Assembly (NCBI GenBank): GCA_035048495.1
Contig: CM068548.1
Span: 16,047,464-16,111,463, forward strand
Direction: 5' to 3'
Length of the DNA stretch: 64,000 bases
Source of the DNA: Euptelea pleiosperma
Taxonomy: Eukaryota; Streptophyta; Magnoliopsida; Ranunculales; Eupteleaceae
Shown: positions 42,001 through 52,571 of the stretch, piece after piece
How positions within the stretch are numbered: the first letter of the stretch is position 1
Layout of the letters: each line of letters begins with the position of its first letter
Translations under genes and position numbers: made by a program
Notes under the pieces: generated by a model
The model's database searches: none
What the model was told of the DNA's origin: nothing
What the model saw: only the letters and a program-made list of their open reading frames with translations

Positions 42001-45000
42001 TGTTCAGAATTTCGTATATGATCTTTACTGTCTTTGTTTCCGTGTAGTATGTGGCTATGTGCACTTGCTAGCATTGAGTTTGCTATGAATGGAAATCTGC
42101 TTTAATGTTAGTCTTCCAGTCTCTTACCCAATAAACTTTTGTAGTGTTTAGAGGTTATTATCTTTTCTTTTCCCAGTGTTCTACCTAAAAATTGTTCTAT
42201 TTCAAACCAGCAGGTAGCATACTAGTCGATAAGACTGTTTGGGGAAAACCTTTTCACGTTTCTTATTTTCTGTTATTATTTATAACTAGACCAGTGCATG
42301 CAAAACAGCAGTTTTATCCTTCACAGTCTGCCAGTCAATTGGCAGGCCACCTCTTGGATGAGAAATAGCGCAAATATCCTATGGTTTCTCAAGAGGAAAA
42401 GAATAAAAAACTTAAATAGCTAAATAAAGTGGTTAAATGGTCTGTAACATCTAATACATTCCATAGTTATGAATCCTACGATTATCCAATTTGGATGGTT
42501 TTGGGGCTATCTGACTATTTAAGAAGTAATACACTGATTGGGTGGTTGGGGTTGAAAAGCAGGTGGGCCATTTGAAGGGTGTAACAAGGAGGCCACGAAA
42601 CCTGTGTTCCTCAAGAGCACAAATACTTTCCCTTTTTTGGGAATAAAAACCTTCCATTAGTTATATAATATCTATATGGTTTTGATGTATTTTGTATCTA
42701 TCTATTACATTTTTTCTCTTTCTTATGTTTTATGAACTTTTATTGTTCAATTATTGTACTTGTAGTAAATATCATTGATATTATGCTCCTCAACTAAAAT
42801 TGGACAGATTGAGTACTTTAAAACTTCAAAAGATCAGGGTACAACCTATGTTATCCAGGTATGGGAACATGATATAGGATGAGATGGCCCCCGTTCTATA
42901 ATCGTTGATAAATTTTAGTGAAATTGCTCCACCGGATGAAAGAATTTACTCCCTCGGGGAAGGATCACACTTCCAGGCAAGGCATCGCACCATGCAAATT
43001 TTGGAAATCACTCCCAAACATAAGATAAATCTTCGTTCTCCTAAAGAAATCTTTATTTTGGGCTCTCCCCTTACACATATTTATAGAAGTATGAAATCCT
43101 AATTTTCCTAATTTTATTCAAACCAAAACATTAAGAACCTAGTACAATTCAACTACCTTCTTCTTATCTCAAATAATAAAATCCTAATTAAAAAAAAATC
43201 CTATGGATAACTAAGAAAATTTATAATTAAAATAAAATAAATGCTAAATTGATCTCGTGGGGCCACAGCTGAGTTCACGAGCCTTGACGCCATGTAGCCT
43301 AGTGCTTCCGTAGTAGGATGCTTCCGCATCCGAATAGGTTTATGACTATGGATTTAGGTTTCACACTTGCTCGACCCAGATCTTGGGGTATAGGGACACT
43401 CTGTACATAGTTAATAAACGTAATATGTTTGTTGTTCAATAATATATCATTTTATTACTTTCCCAATTTTCACTTTTAAAATTAAAATTCACTTTTTAAA
43501 ATGTCTTCAAATATAAATATTTGGATACAGTTTGATACAGACACGTTGCGTTTCCCATACCCTATGATACTGGACCCTTGCCCAATGTACCCAAATTACA
43601 CGACATGGGTATATGGGTACATGATCCGTGTTGGATCCACCAAATATGTGTCCAATTTTCCAAGCTAATTTTTCTACGCAATGAGTCGGACAGACACCCA
43701 TTAGTGGCAAGATAAGCAAGGGAAAGGGAAAAAAGATAAGAAAGAATATCCACACTTACAATTATAAATTTATAAGTTACAACCCTAACCTAAAAATAAA
43801 AAAAAAACTAGTTCATACTACTCGTATGATTCACTAACTGCAATTATAATTAAAATGAAATAATAAAATATCATCCAAGTAGAACAATAAAAACTTTATA
43901 ATAGTAATAATATTAAAATATTAACTACTGAGTTATGTCCAAGTACCCCTAAATTTGGAAGTTCAGCAAGTTCGACCCTTGGACATATACCCGTATTCCC
44001 ATGCTGATGTAGGACATCAGCAGGGTCGATCCTACAACTGACGTAGCAGAATGCCTGAAGTAAATCACGATAGGGGAACTCATGAAGTCAAATAAGAATG
44101 TCGGGAATCTGGAATCCACCAGTTCTTGAATGGAATCCACCACTCAAACGTGACGAATCCACGTCTAATCTCAAACGAATCCACGTTGGTCGGCTAAAAC
44201 CCAAGGCTTCACCTAAGAGAAAACTCTCTCTGATTTTATTAATCAAATATCAAATCTCTCATTTCGTTTTTGCACATGCTCTACGTTTACAACTTAAAGA
44301 ACCAGTTTATAAACAAATAAGACTCTAAAACAAATCTAAGGTAATTCAAATTCTCCTACTATCTTCTTAAACCTCTTAGAACTATCTAAAAATAGTAAAA
44401 TGAGATTTACTAAATATAGCGAAATCAGAATTTACTAAAATATTAAAAATGGGAATTTACTACAAATACTAAAATTGGGATTTACTACAACTAGTAAATA
44501 TGATTAAACATCTCTCACAGTTGAAAGTCTCCTTGTAGCACTATTCTTCTTCCTTATGTTGTAACCTCTTTTGTTTAGGGGGTTTGATTTGGTGTAATGC
44601 GAGTACATTGTAGCTTGAATGCTCCCACATCACATACCCATACCCAAGAAACATATCCCATACCTATACCATGTTGTGCAGCATTGACCCTGGTAATCCC
44701 TCTGGGATTTAAAGGATCCAGGTATTGTATATTACAACATCAGTTTTCTGAACTTGAGAAACTTAACTCCATCTACTTGATCATGTACCAAGTCAATTTG
44801 TACGCGTGCCTTCATTAAGTTAGTGGAGTTTCAAGATTTTATGCATTGATTTAAATTTCTTGTGCCCTTGTCATTACAATATCTTCTTTCCTTTTACTAT
44901 TCAATGATTGTGCAGCAAGGAGACAAGGATAAAAATTGGGGTCTCAGTGCGGATGGGGTGGCAACGGCGCCATAAGATGCTGATGGTGCAGGAAACCTGC

Positions 45001-47799
45001 TGTTTCGAGTGGAAGAACTTGATTGCAGAAGCTTCTAGAAGAGGGTACACTGGTGAAGAAGAGCTGCAGTGGGACTCATACAAGATCTTGGATGAACAGC
45101 TGGAGGAGGAGTGGTTGGAGAGCATCGAGCAGAGGAAATCAATGCCGAGGCTGAAGGGTAGCAGGAGAGCACCGAAGTCCCCTGAGCAACGGAGGAAGAT
45201 CTCAGAGGCTATTTCCGCCAAATGGACTGATCCTGTAAGGATATACTAATACCTTAAAGAAGTTGCATGTTTCACACAATCTTTTTATGGCAATGTGTGT
45301 GTGGGGTGGGTGAGGGGGATGGATCTATGATAGCTGTCTGGTAGAGACTGTAAGGGTCTCATGTTTCATAGCCATGAGGTGTCCACGTGCAGGGGGTTGG
45401 GACCAACCATTTGGCAGGTCCTGCATAGGATATCTCCTGTGTTGGGACCAACCATTTGGCAGGTCCAGCATAGGATATCTCCTGTGCTAAAGATGACAAT
45501 TGGATGGTCTCGACCATCCAATAAGACTCTCTTTTGAATTTTTTGGACAGCTAGCCATATTTTACTCGTTTTCCTTAAAAAATGCTGATCTACCTGGATA
45601 CTTATAGACGGGTGCCATATCAGTATCAGATGCTTAAACTTCTAAGTGTAAATAGACATCCACAAATTATGCGTTCCATGTCCTTGTCGTATCTGGGTAA
45701 CATAGGCTGGGATCATCATTCTGATAATTTGAACCATCGAATGGTAGCCTGAAGTGTGACATGCCAATCACTATGCTGCTAGGAGACCATGTTAACAGTT
45801 TTTTCCAGATAGGTACCTTAGATTTCTCCACAACATGACAAGGTTCAAGTTCTTGGAGTTGAAACCCAACTTGACCAACTGGTATGAATCTAAAACTGCC
45901 CATGTGATCCTCTAAGTGAATTGAGAATAATTGTTCTTTGGTTCAAATTGTTCAATGTGATTTCCCTCAAGAGCCAAGTCGCATATGTGACTCCTCCTGA
46001 TACTGAGTAGGACCAGTTCCACTTGGACGAGTCCAATTATATCCACCGTGTCTTCAAAGTTTAAACCATGGTATTTTTACAATGCTTTTGTTTCATTAGG
46101 GGTACCGTGAGCGGGTTTTCTCCGCCCTGTCTAAGTATCATGGCACACCTGTTGGAGCCGAAAGAAAGCCAAGGAGAAAGCCAAGTGGAGATGCAGAGTC
46201 CGTGAGGAGGAGCCCTGTGAAGAAGGCCAGTGAAGCTTATACTGTCTCCGAAAATGGGATTAAGAGCCAAGGATGGTCTAGGAAAAAAAGAAGTAGCGCA
46301 GCATTATACAAGGATCCATTAGCAGATTCCAAGTTGGCAATGATAAAGAATATCAGAGAGCAAAGAGCGGCTATGGAAACCAAGAAAACAGAAGCCATGG
46401 AACGGGCAAAGTGAGTCTAATGCTTTATTTATTTTTATTAGAATAATTATTTTTTGTATTTTGAAAGAGAAAAAAAAAATGCTGGCACCATAGATCACAC
46501 ACATGACCCACCCACGCATCACATCTGAGCAGTTTAGACAGTGCTCGACTTTTGGATGGGTGTCGCTGAAAAATCGTGCTGATTTGATGATTCTAGCTCT
46601 TTGGGAAAATTTTGCCTCACACAATGCTCGACTCTGAGGGCATCAGGCAAAACAAGGGCCGTCCATCAATACATGGGGAGGTGTTCCTATAGCACTTAAT
46701 GTATTGTTCTCCTGTCAAATCATGTAGGCCCCACCTCCCAATGTACTGACCAGGCCTTTGATTTGCATGACACCCTTTAGGTCAACCAATGTGTGAGGCA
46801 AAAGTTTCCCTCTGATTAATTGGTTTGGTGGCTGATTTCCTGTGTAGCATCTGAGGAAAAATCTCAGTTGCCTCCCATATGCCACATTGCATGGTGCAAG
46901 GTAGTCAAGAGCTGGCAATTGATAGGCCTATCTTGTAGACCATGTGGCGCCCAGTTGGATGACCTAGAACATCTTTAACTTTCTTTATCTTCTGGTTAGA
47001 CAGTCCAGGAAATAACCCATGTTATGGATCCAATTGGACTTCGACCTTGATCTACAAAGTTAATTGGTGTTTTAGGAGGAACTTTATACAGGAGCATTTC
47101 CTTCTACTGGGTGTATTCATGGATTAAAAGAGGTCTCTAGGGTCATTTAGCAACTCGAGAGGGACGTTGAATTCTTACTGTATAACATCATTCATTGGTG
47201 TTTATGTTGGCAGGCTACTGATCGCAGAAGCTGAGAAAGCTGCAAAGGCCCTTGAGGTGGCTGCGGCGAAGAGTCCTCTTGCCCAAGCTTCACTTCTGGA
47301 GACCAGGAAGCTTATTGCCGAAGCAACTCGTTCGATTGAAGCCGTAGAAACTGGGCAAACCACATGTCATGGGAACAAGTATGGCAGTCACTCTCCTTTC
47401 GAATCAAACGGACGGGGAAACCATTATGTGGCAACAGATACAGGAAATGGAGGTCTCACCCCACCAGATAAAAATGAAGTTAATGGGACCCATATCCCCT
47501 TGTTGAGTAACAACAAGAGTACAGACTTCAACTTCAGTAAGCACACCCTGCAGAACTTACTGAACAGTGGAGAGCGTGTGGAAACGAGTTTCACGGGTCA
47601 TGCTTCACCTCAATTAGAGTCCAACAGTGCGATCGACCAGCCTGATCCAAAAGATCCAGTTGAACCGAATGGGGCTATCAAATACCAAAGAACCCAACAA
47701 CCGAATGGAGACAAAACAGGACTTCCATGTAGCACCAACACCACAACCAAGAGGAAGTGGGTTAATGGGAGGTTGGTTGAAGTGGCAGAAGGAGATTAG
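39043..47799 (+). CDS. NUMOD3-motif protein, seven exons
   Basis: Joined exons: 39043-39055, 39761-40183, 40507-40559, 41936-41973, 44916-45234, 46100-46410 and 47214-47799. All introns are GT-AG and the phases fit, giving 1743 bp and 580 residues. The tiny first exon supplies MPLL, which joins to DIATPQPSFRN; the in-frame ATG at 39673 lies in intron 1. Residues about 1-80 are Ser/Thr/basic-rich, ending ...ILIKAVATLE, which looks like a plastid transit peptide (inference). NUMOD3-type motifs follow: SKANKGNVPWNKGRKHSAET (about 127-147), LGHTQSKETRIKIG and SPEQRRKISEAISAKW (about 262-278). Then come basic clusters (ERKPRRKPS) and a helical Lys/Ala-rich segment LIAEAEKAAKALEVAA. NUMOD3 is a short DNA-binding helix first described in homing endonucleases; here no nuclease domain is seen. 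It resembles the Arabidopsis protein I recall as At1g53800. Its function is not known to me. Confidence 0.85.
40560..41935 (+). other. Intron 3 of the NUMOD3 gene
   Basis: A 1376-base intron between donor aag|gtgatg and acceptor tgcag|GTC. It contains short repeat-like stretches (about 40655-40830 and 41270-41470) with gatcccaaccatcc phrases, but no coding domains. ORFs inside it are fortuitous. Confidence 0.6.
41974..44915 (+). other. Intron 4 of the NUMOD3 gene
   Basis: At 2.9 kb this is the largest intron, running from gtgggt to tgtgcag. It is AT-rich with several diverged repeat stretches (about 42300-42660, 42890-43120, 43250-43760). The 82-codon antisense frame at 43507-43755 resembles no known protein. 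Confidence 0.6.
45398..45495. repeat. 48-bp-scale tandem duplication in intron 5
   Basis: gttgggaccaaccatttggc and caggtcctgcataggatatc ... tcctgtg occur twice in a row with one substitution (tcctgc / tccagc). It lies inside the intron 45235-46099. Confidence 0.85.
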
Positions 47800-48094
47800 A
47801 TATCATTGATGCAGGTTTTGATCTCAGGCGTTCTGTTCAGAGAGACCCTTGATCTTACTTGATCGGCCGACTGGATGTTGGAGGTAATTGTAGCTGTGAT
47901 ATTGGGCAATATGTTTTTGCCTTGGGATACAAGAGTACAGAAAGCATGATAGTGTCAGTTGTAGATGCTGTATATGTTCTTTTTGTTGACCAAAGCAAAC
48001 AGGTTAGTTCTACAGTTCTACTCACACTTAAAATTGTATTTTACGATCAGTAACTTATCTTAAAGTGTCTTTCTATATTGATTTGTGCAACTAA
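47800..48094 (+). other. Probable 3' UTR and downstream region of the NUMOD3 gene
   Basis: No separate gene is visible. The text is transcript-like (tgatgcaggttttgatctca, gttctttttgttgaccaaag) and ends before the MITE at 48095. No perfect AATAAA was found. Confidence 0.4.
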
Positions 48095-48332
48095 GGCCCT
48101 GCTTGGTTCAATGCGAATTGGATGCAATGCACTCACTTGCCACGGTTTTGGGATTACAGGTGATTGGTTGGGGGCGTGCAAATGAGCTGCTGTGCAAGTG
48201 GTTGCCAAGCCCAATTGCACTCTTTAAGAAAATGGATGCTAGCGTGTGCAGCCCAAAAACCGTGGTAAGTGACTGCAATGCAACTCACAGCATTTGCACT
48301 GGAATGCAAAATGCATCCCAGTGAGAAGGGCC
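48095..48332. mobile_element. MITE with GGCCCTGCTTGG ends (Harbinger-like)
   Basis: The start GGCCCTGCTTGGTTCAATGC resembles Tourist/PIF-Harbinger termini. The right end gcatcccagtgagaagggcc is a diverged inverse. The interior shares gcaagtggttgccaagccc and gcactcacttgccac with 25868-26108. No clear TAA duplication is present on the right. Confidence 0.5.
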
Positions 48333-48395
48333 CAAGTTTGATGCAAGTATATATGCTTGATATAGAAGGCCTGTCATCAGGTCCAGGTCCAGCGA

Positions 48396-48497
48396 TGGTA
48401 GGGGTGTCAATGTATAGTCGGAAATTCGAATCTGTTCGGATATTGGATTTGAATATAGATATAGCCAAAATATAAATATATTAATTATATATATATA
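48396..48497. mobile_element. Left part of a TAGGGGTGTCAA hAT-type MITE
   Basis: It starts taggggtgtcaatgtatag and turns into AT-rich gatattggatttgaatatag. It continues beyond the Helitron-like insertion at 48919 (cttatgggtcgaatcaaata), so it was split by that insertion. Confidence 0.5.
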
Positions 48498-48918
48498 CTA
48501 GTAGGTGGCCCGTGCCCATGGCACTCTCCAACAAAGAGTTTGCCAAAATCAGGTGTGAGTGACTTAGATCCACCATCCATTTGGGGTGATAAGATCTCGG
48601 CCATCCTTTGTAAAGCCGATAAGAGGGGGGATAAGTGACTTCTCTGTTTTGTTATATAGATGTATAGTGGCCCTCGGCACTCCCCTACAAAGCATTTCCC
48701 AGAATCGGGTGTGAGTGGTTGAGATCCATAGTCCATTTGGGGGAGAAGATCTCGGCCATCCTTTGTGAAGCCGATAAGAGTGGTATAAGTGGGGAGACAA
48801 TTTCCCTGTTAAATTAATCTAACCGTCTAAATTTTATTTTATGTAAGGGTTGATATGGGCCTTTAGATATATGAAGCCTATAAGACGGGGAGACAACTTC
48901 CCTGTTTTGTTATATAGA
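48498..48918 (-). mobile_element. Non-autonomous mini-Helitron, duplicated units
   Basis: Read on the minus strand, the unit 48660-48498 (163 bp) starts TCTATATAACAAAACAG after an A and ends CTAG before a T. A hairpin GTGCC-ATG-GGCAC stands 10 bases before CTAG. These are the three structural marks of Helitrons (5' TC, 3' hairpin plus CTRR, A/T target). A second unit (48661 to about 48830) and a partial third, ending gttatataga at 48918, follow, so the whole may be one 421-bp element with internal duplication. No Rep/helicase is present. Confidence 0.7.
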
Positions 48919-48974
48919 TATCTGATTTACTTATGGGTCGAATCAAATATCTGATATTTGAATATTGATATCAG

Positions 48975-49189
48975 CCAAACAACACACTCCAACAATACCC
49001 CCTCAATACTGTGCCAGGGACTTGAACCCACGACCTACTGGGACCTCCCTACTCTGATACCATGTTGACAACCACTTTACTCTAAAAGCTTAAATTGTTA
49101 AGAGGGACATTTAACTATATATATCAAAGGGTCCACGGATCTAATAGAGGTGGAGTACTGGCCACACAGCCAAACAACACACTTTAACA
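48975..49189 (-). mobile_element. LTR element fragment with primer-binding site
   Basis: 49063-49189 is a 127-bp LTR-like segment with TG...CA ends (tgttgacaaccac to cactttaaca). Next to it on the minus strand is TGGTATCAGAG (49052-49062), the tRNA-Met binding site. About 60 bases further is a purine tract (attgagggggtat), then the edge of a second LTR (gccaaacaacacactccaac, 48975-48994), the rest of which is missing. Confidence 0.6.
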
Positions 49190-50125
49190 AGAAGTAAGCC
49201 ATTATCTCAGCTAAGCAGCTAAGCAGTGGATGTGATAAAGTAGGCCGATATATCTCGGCTAGAGCCTACAGGTGGATTTATACAGGACACATACCCTACT
49301 TGTAATTGGTGTTTGGGGGGAGGGTCAGGGTGGGTTTGGTAACAAATGTTAAGTTGCAAACTGAGCCTTATAAAAGGCATTGTAATCAGCGTCTGCTCTC
49401 TGGGTTAGTGAGTGGGTTGTTTTAGGTGTTTGTTAATTCCTAAAATACGTTTGGTGGGTAAGCAAAACTTCGTTACCAAACACACCCTAGTGGAAATAGT
49501 GGTATACCAGTTAAACCATATTAAATTCATAAATAACCATTTAATCAACCGTCGTGGACATCAGCCGTACAGCAACTAGTTTGGGTGATCTACGATCATG
49601 CAGACTATAATAATAATCAATCTCAGATGCTGAGGATTAAATCCAGCCGTCAGATCTTCTTCACAGTTGACTCGTTCGGTGGGTTGATTGGAGAGTCAAT
49701 GCACTTCTCGACCTCCTCAATCTTCATTTCTTTTTCCTCATTCCCTTTATTTATCTCCTCCTCCACTTCCTCTATCTACAAGAACATGAAAACAAAGAAT
49801 GAGAAAACAAGAACACCAGAAGAAGAGCGCAGCTCAAGTAGCGATTTTGTAAGATTCTACGTTTACTGTTTGCGTGACCGGTGGCCTGGTTCCATGCACG
49901 GCAGCACGGTTGGGCCCTTTTATTGTTCCCATCAGCCTCGTATGGCTCCGGACTAGAATTTGAACCGTCGACCACCACCCGATTGCGAATCTTCCCTGCA
50001 TTTTCCAAACAAGTCCTTCGTGATTTGTCTGAACTGAACGACCGATTTACTTACTGCATGACGAGGAGAGAAGGCATAGTCTTGGAACGCGTTACTGACT
50101 CTCTCATGCTCCTTTTTCATTTTTT
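49190..50125. other. Intergenic DNA, no recognised gene
   Basis: About 49585-50100 is less AT-rich and transcript-like with a 123-codon plus frame, but the predicted protein has no family features (low-complexity FISFSSFPLFISSSTSSIY). It could be a non-coding transcript or a decayed gene; I cannot tell. Confidence 0.25.
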
Positions 50126-50280
50126 TTAGTAAACCTTTGATGACAGTGCACTGTGGTTGGCCCCAATATGAGCCATGTGGCACACTCTCAAGGACTCTAA
50201 CTGTATGGATGTTTTGCCAATCCCTAGGTGAACCTACAAACCAAAAATCAGCCTGCTTAGTGATTTCAAGGTTGTCGAGA
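50126..50280. mobile_element. Single arm of the GCCACGTGGC palindromic MITE
   Basis: agtaaacctttgatgacag ... atatgagccatgtggcacac ... ctgtatggatgttttgcc ... aaccaaaaatcagcctgctt. The second arm is lost. Confidence 0.5.
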
Positions 50281-50344
50281 CCGTCCTGCAACCTATAGTT
50301 AAGCGCCACCTATCCCATGGTTAAGCCCACCAACTGCAGTATCA

Positions 50345-50625
50345 CTGGATCAAAAAGTTTCTCCGACCCCATACATGCCCACTGACCCACGAACGTTTGC
50401 CCCGTCTCTTGGTCTACCGACACCAAAAAATCAGTGTGATTGGTGATTCGGGCCCAAATTTAAGAATTTTTCATCATGGGCTTTGTAACTAATCGATAGG
50501 CCAGTTTTTAAGCCCATGAAATGCTTAATCAATGGTTCGAAATCACTAATCAGACTTTAGTGTCTAGATCCATCAAGAATAAAGCCAAAACAATCATGGG
50601 TTAGTGGGACCAAAAGAAAGCCACA
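50345..50625. mobile_element. Third copy of the GGGCCCACTGAC palindromic MITE
   Basis: tgcccactgacccacgaacg ... caccaaaaaatcagtgtgat ... tcatcatgggctttgtaact, then the inverted aagcccatgaaatgctt ... aatcatgggttagtgggacc. It is more diverged than the copy at 38007. Confidence 0.6.
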
Positions 50626-50770
50626 TGGTAATTTTAAATTAATGACGTGTCAAACTTTTGAAATGGATCCATATAAAAGGAGAAAATTTTTGAAGCGGTG
50701 GAAGTTTAGAAGCGGCCAAGATGCGCCAATGGGAATCCACCAATTGAAAAAGGTTTTTAAATAAAAAAAA

Positions 50771-51407
50771 GGGTAGCTCTACGGGCGCCCACGTCTTTCG
50801 GCTGGGCACCCCCACTTGGACCCAAATGCCCCTCCTTCAGTCGGGCACCCACACTGAAAAAAAAAAAAAAAAAAAACAGAGAGAGAGAAAAAGAAGAAGA
50901 AGAAGAGGAGGAGAAGGAGGAGGAGGAAGAAGAAGAAGAAGAAGAAGAGGAGGAGGAGGACGCCATCGCTGTAGGTACGTCCCTCTCTCTCTTTCTCGCC
51001 GGAGGTGGTGGTGATGGTAGAGTAGTGGTTTGGAGCACCCTCTCCCACAATTTTTTTTTTTTTTGCCTCTGCGGCTAGGAACTACCGTGGCCACCATGGC
51101 AGCTACGGCCAACCCAGCCGTGGTCACCATGGCACCCACGGCCATGAGCCCAAGTCAAAAATTTTTTTTGGATTTTATTGTGGGTGAGAGAGAGATAGAG
51201 AGGGTAGAGTGAGAGGGAGAGGGGGGGAGAGTGAGAGGGTAGAGTGAGAGAGAGGGTAGAGAGAGAGAGGGGGGAGGGAGTTACAGTAGAGAGAGAGAGA
51301 GAGAGGAAGGGAGAGAAAAGGGATGGGTGGGTGCTCGGCTGAAAGAGGGGCATTTGGGTCCAAGTGGGGTGCCCAGCCGAAAGACGTGGGTGCCCGTAGA
51401 GCTACCC
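50771..51407. mobile_element. 637-bp element with ~85-bp terminal inverted repeats
   Basis: The left end GGGTAGCTCTACGGGC continues with CCCACGTCTTTCGGCTGGGC and cttggacccaaatgcccctc; the right end is the inverse with two or three changes. The interior is (GAA/GGA)n, a short G/C-rich part with cgtggccaccatggcagct, and (GA)n. It is flanked by A-rich tracts, so the target duplication cannot be fixed. There is no transposase. The Ser- and Arg-rich ORFs here are low-complexity artefacts. Confidence 0.75.
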
Positions 51408-51499
51408 TAAAAAGAATCTTTTCTCTCTCTGTCAACCGACGAGAAAGTAAAGTTTCCCTTTTACCGATTCTTTGTGTTAGACGAAAAGGCCCTTTTGGC

Positions 51500-51850
51500 C
51501 GGCTCTCGTTACAGTTACAGGACACAATACGAGCCACATGGCACACTCTTAGAGGCCGCTGACCGTATTGATGTTTGGCTAGTCCATCGGTGGACCTGCA
51601 AACCAAAAATCAGCCTGATTAGTGATTTAAAACCTTTGGATCTTTGCACCCAAATAACGCTCAAGAATGCTCAAATTCCTACGGTTAAAATCAACCCATG
51701 AAAATAACTTCAATCCAATGCTTAGAAATTATTAATCAGGCTATTTTTGGTCTGCATGTCCACGGAGTGACTGTCCTAACATCACGGTCAACGCCCTCTA
51801 ATAGTGTGCCACGTGGCTCGTATCGTAGGTTGTGACGGAAGACTGAAGCC
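51500..51850. mobile_element. GCCACGTGGC palindromic MITE
   Basis: The left arm is cacaatacgagccacatggc ... tagaggccgctgaccgtatt ... aaaaatcagcctgattagtg; the right arm is the inverse, with a perfect GCCACGTGGC at 51808-51817. The centre keeps aaataacgctcaagaatgct and acggttaaaatcaacccatg. The ends cggctctcgttacagttac / gtgacggaagactgaagcc are only partly matched. Confidence 0.7.
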
Positions 51851-52081
51851 GTTGTGATAAAAAAAGTTCTGTTGATGGTTATCAAACACCGCATATCTCA
51901 CCTTCGACAGAAATAAAAATTGAAAGTGTTTTTGACACAAGTAATTGGGGTTGTTTGGAGCTTATGGATTTGTTTGATGGCTAGAAATATATCAACCTCA
52001 AATAACTATAGATTGTCATCTTCATCCCACAAGGAAGGATGACCCGTAAGTTCTTCCACGAGGCAACTCGATCAATATCAC

Positions 52082-52085
<4 letters not shown>

Positions 52086-52151
<66 letters not shown>
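52086..52151. repeat. (AG)n microsatellite
   Basis: An uninterrupted AG run of about 32 units, followed by gactgactgtgtgtgtgtg. It is likely polymorphic in length. Confidence 0.95.
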
Positions 52152-52154
<3 letters not shown>

Positions 52155-52571
52155 ACTGTGTGTGTGTGTTTTCTATTGAGGGTTCAATAGTAAAGATCTG
52201 CTTGTGCTTGATCCATAAGAAGAAAAAAAATCAAAATATCAAGAACCGAAGAGGTTGTGCTTGCTCTGTTAAGATTAATTAGGAAGACGACGATCTGCTT
52301 CCTCTGGCTTTCCCATGGTTTTTCTCTGTTAGGAACAAGAGTTAAAAAGGTAGTAAAGAAAGAATCGGACAAAAGGGTAAGTAACTTCATTTTATTAGTC
52401 GGTTGAGAGAGAGAGAGAGAGACAAGGTTTTATTTATATAATTAATTAAAAAATCTTTTTTAAAAGTTAACCTACGGTTATCACCTGAGTTTAATTGATG
52501 GATTCCCATTGGCGCATCTTCGCCGCTTCTAAACTTCCACCGCTTCAAAAATTCTCTCGTATAAAAGATGG

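Larger units (their letters stand above)
50667..52571. repeat. Large inverted repeat arms enclosing nested insertions
   Basis: About 80 bases at 50667-50746 (tttttgaagcggtggaagtt ... agatgcgccaatgggaatcc) are repeated in inverse orientation at 52493-52571 with three or four differences. Between them lie the TIR element 50771-51407, a palindromic MITE (51500-51850) and an (AG)n tract. The arms may be the ends of one older foldback element. Confidence 0.65.

Noticed and set aside
49585..49956. 123-codon plus frame as a gene
   Set aside because: The protein is low-complexity Ser/Phe/Ile without domains, and no splice partners were evident.
50757..51145. Ser-, Phe- or Arg-rich frames on both strands
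   Set aside because: They are translations of (GAA/GGA)n and poly-A/T in the 637-bp TIR element.
51175..51606. 143-codon minus frame ending in Ser/Leu/Pro repeats
   Set aside because: It spans a (GA)n tract and a MITE arm, so it is not a gene.
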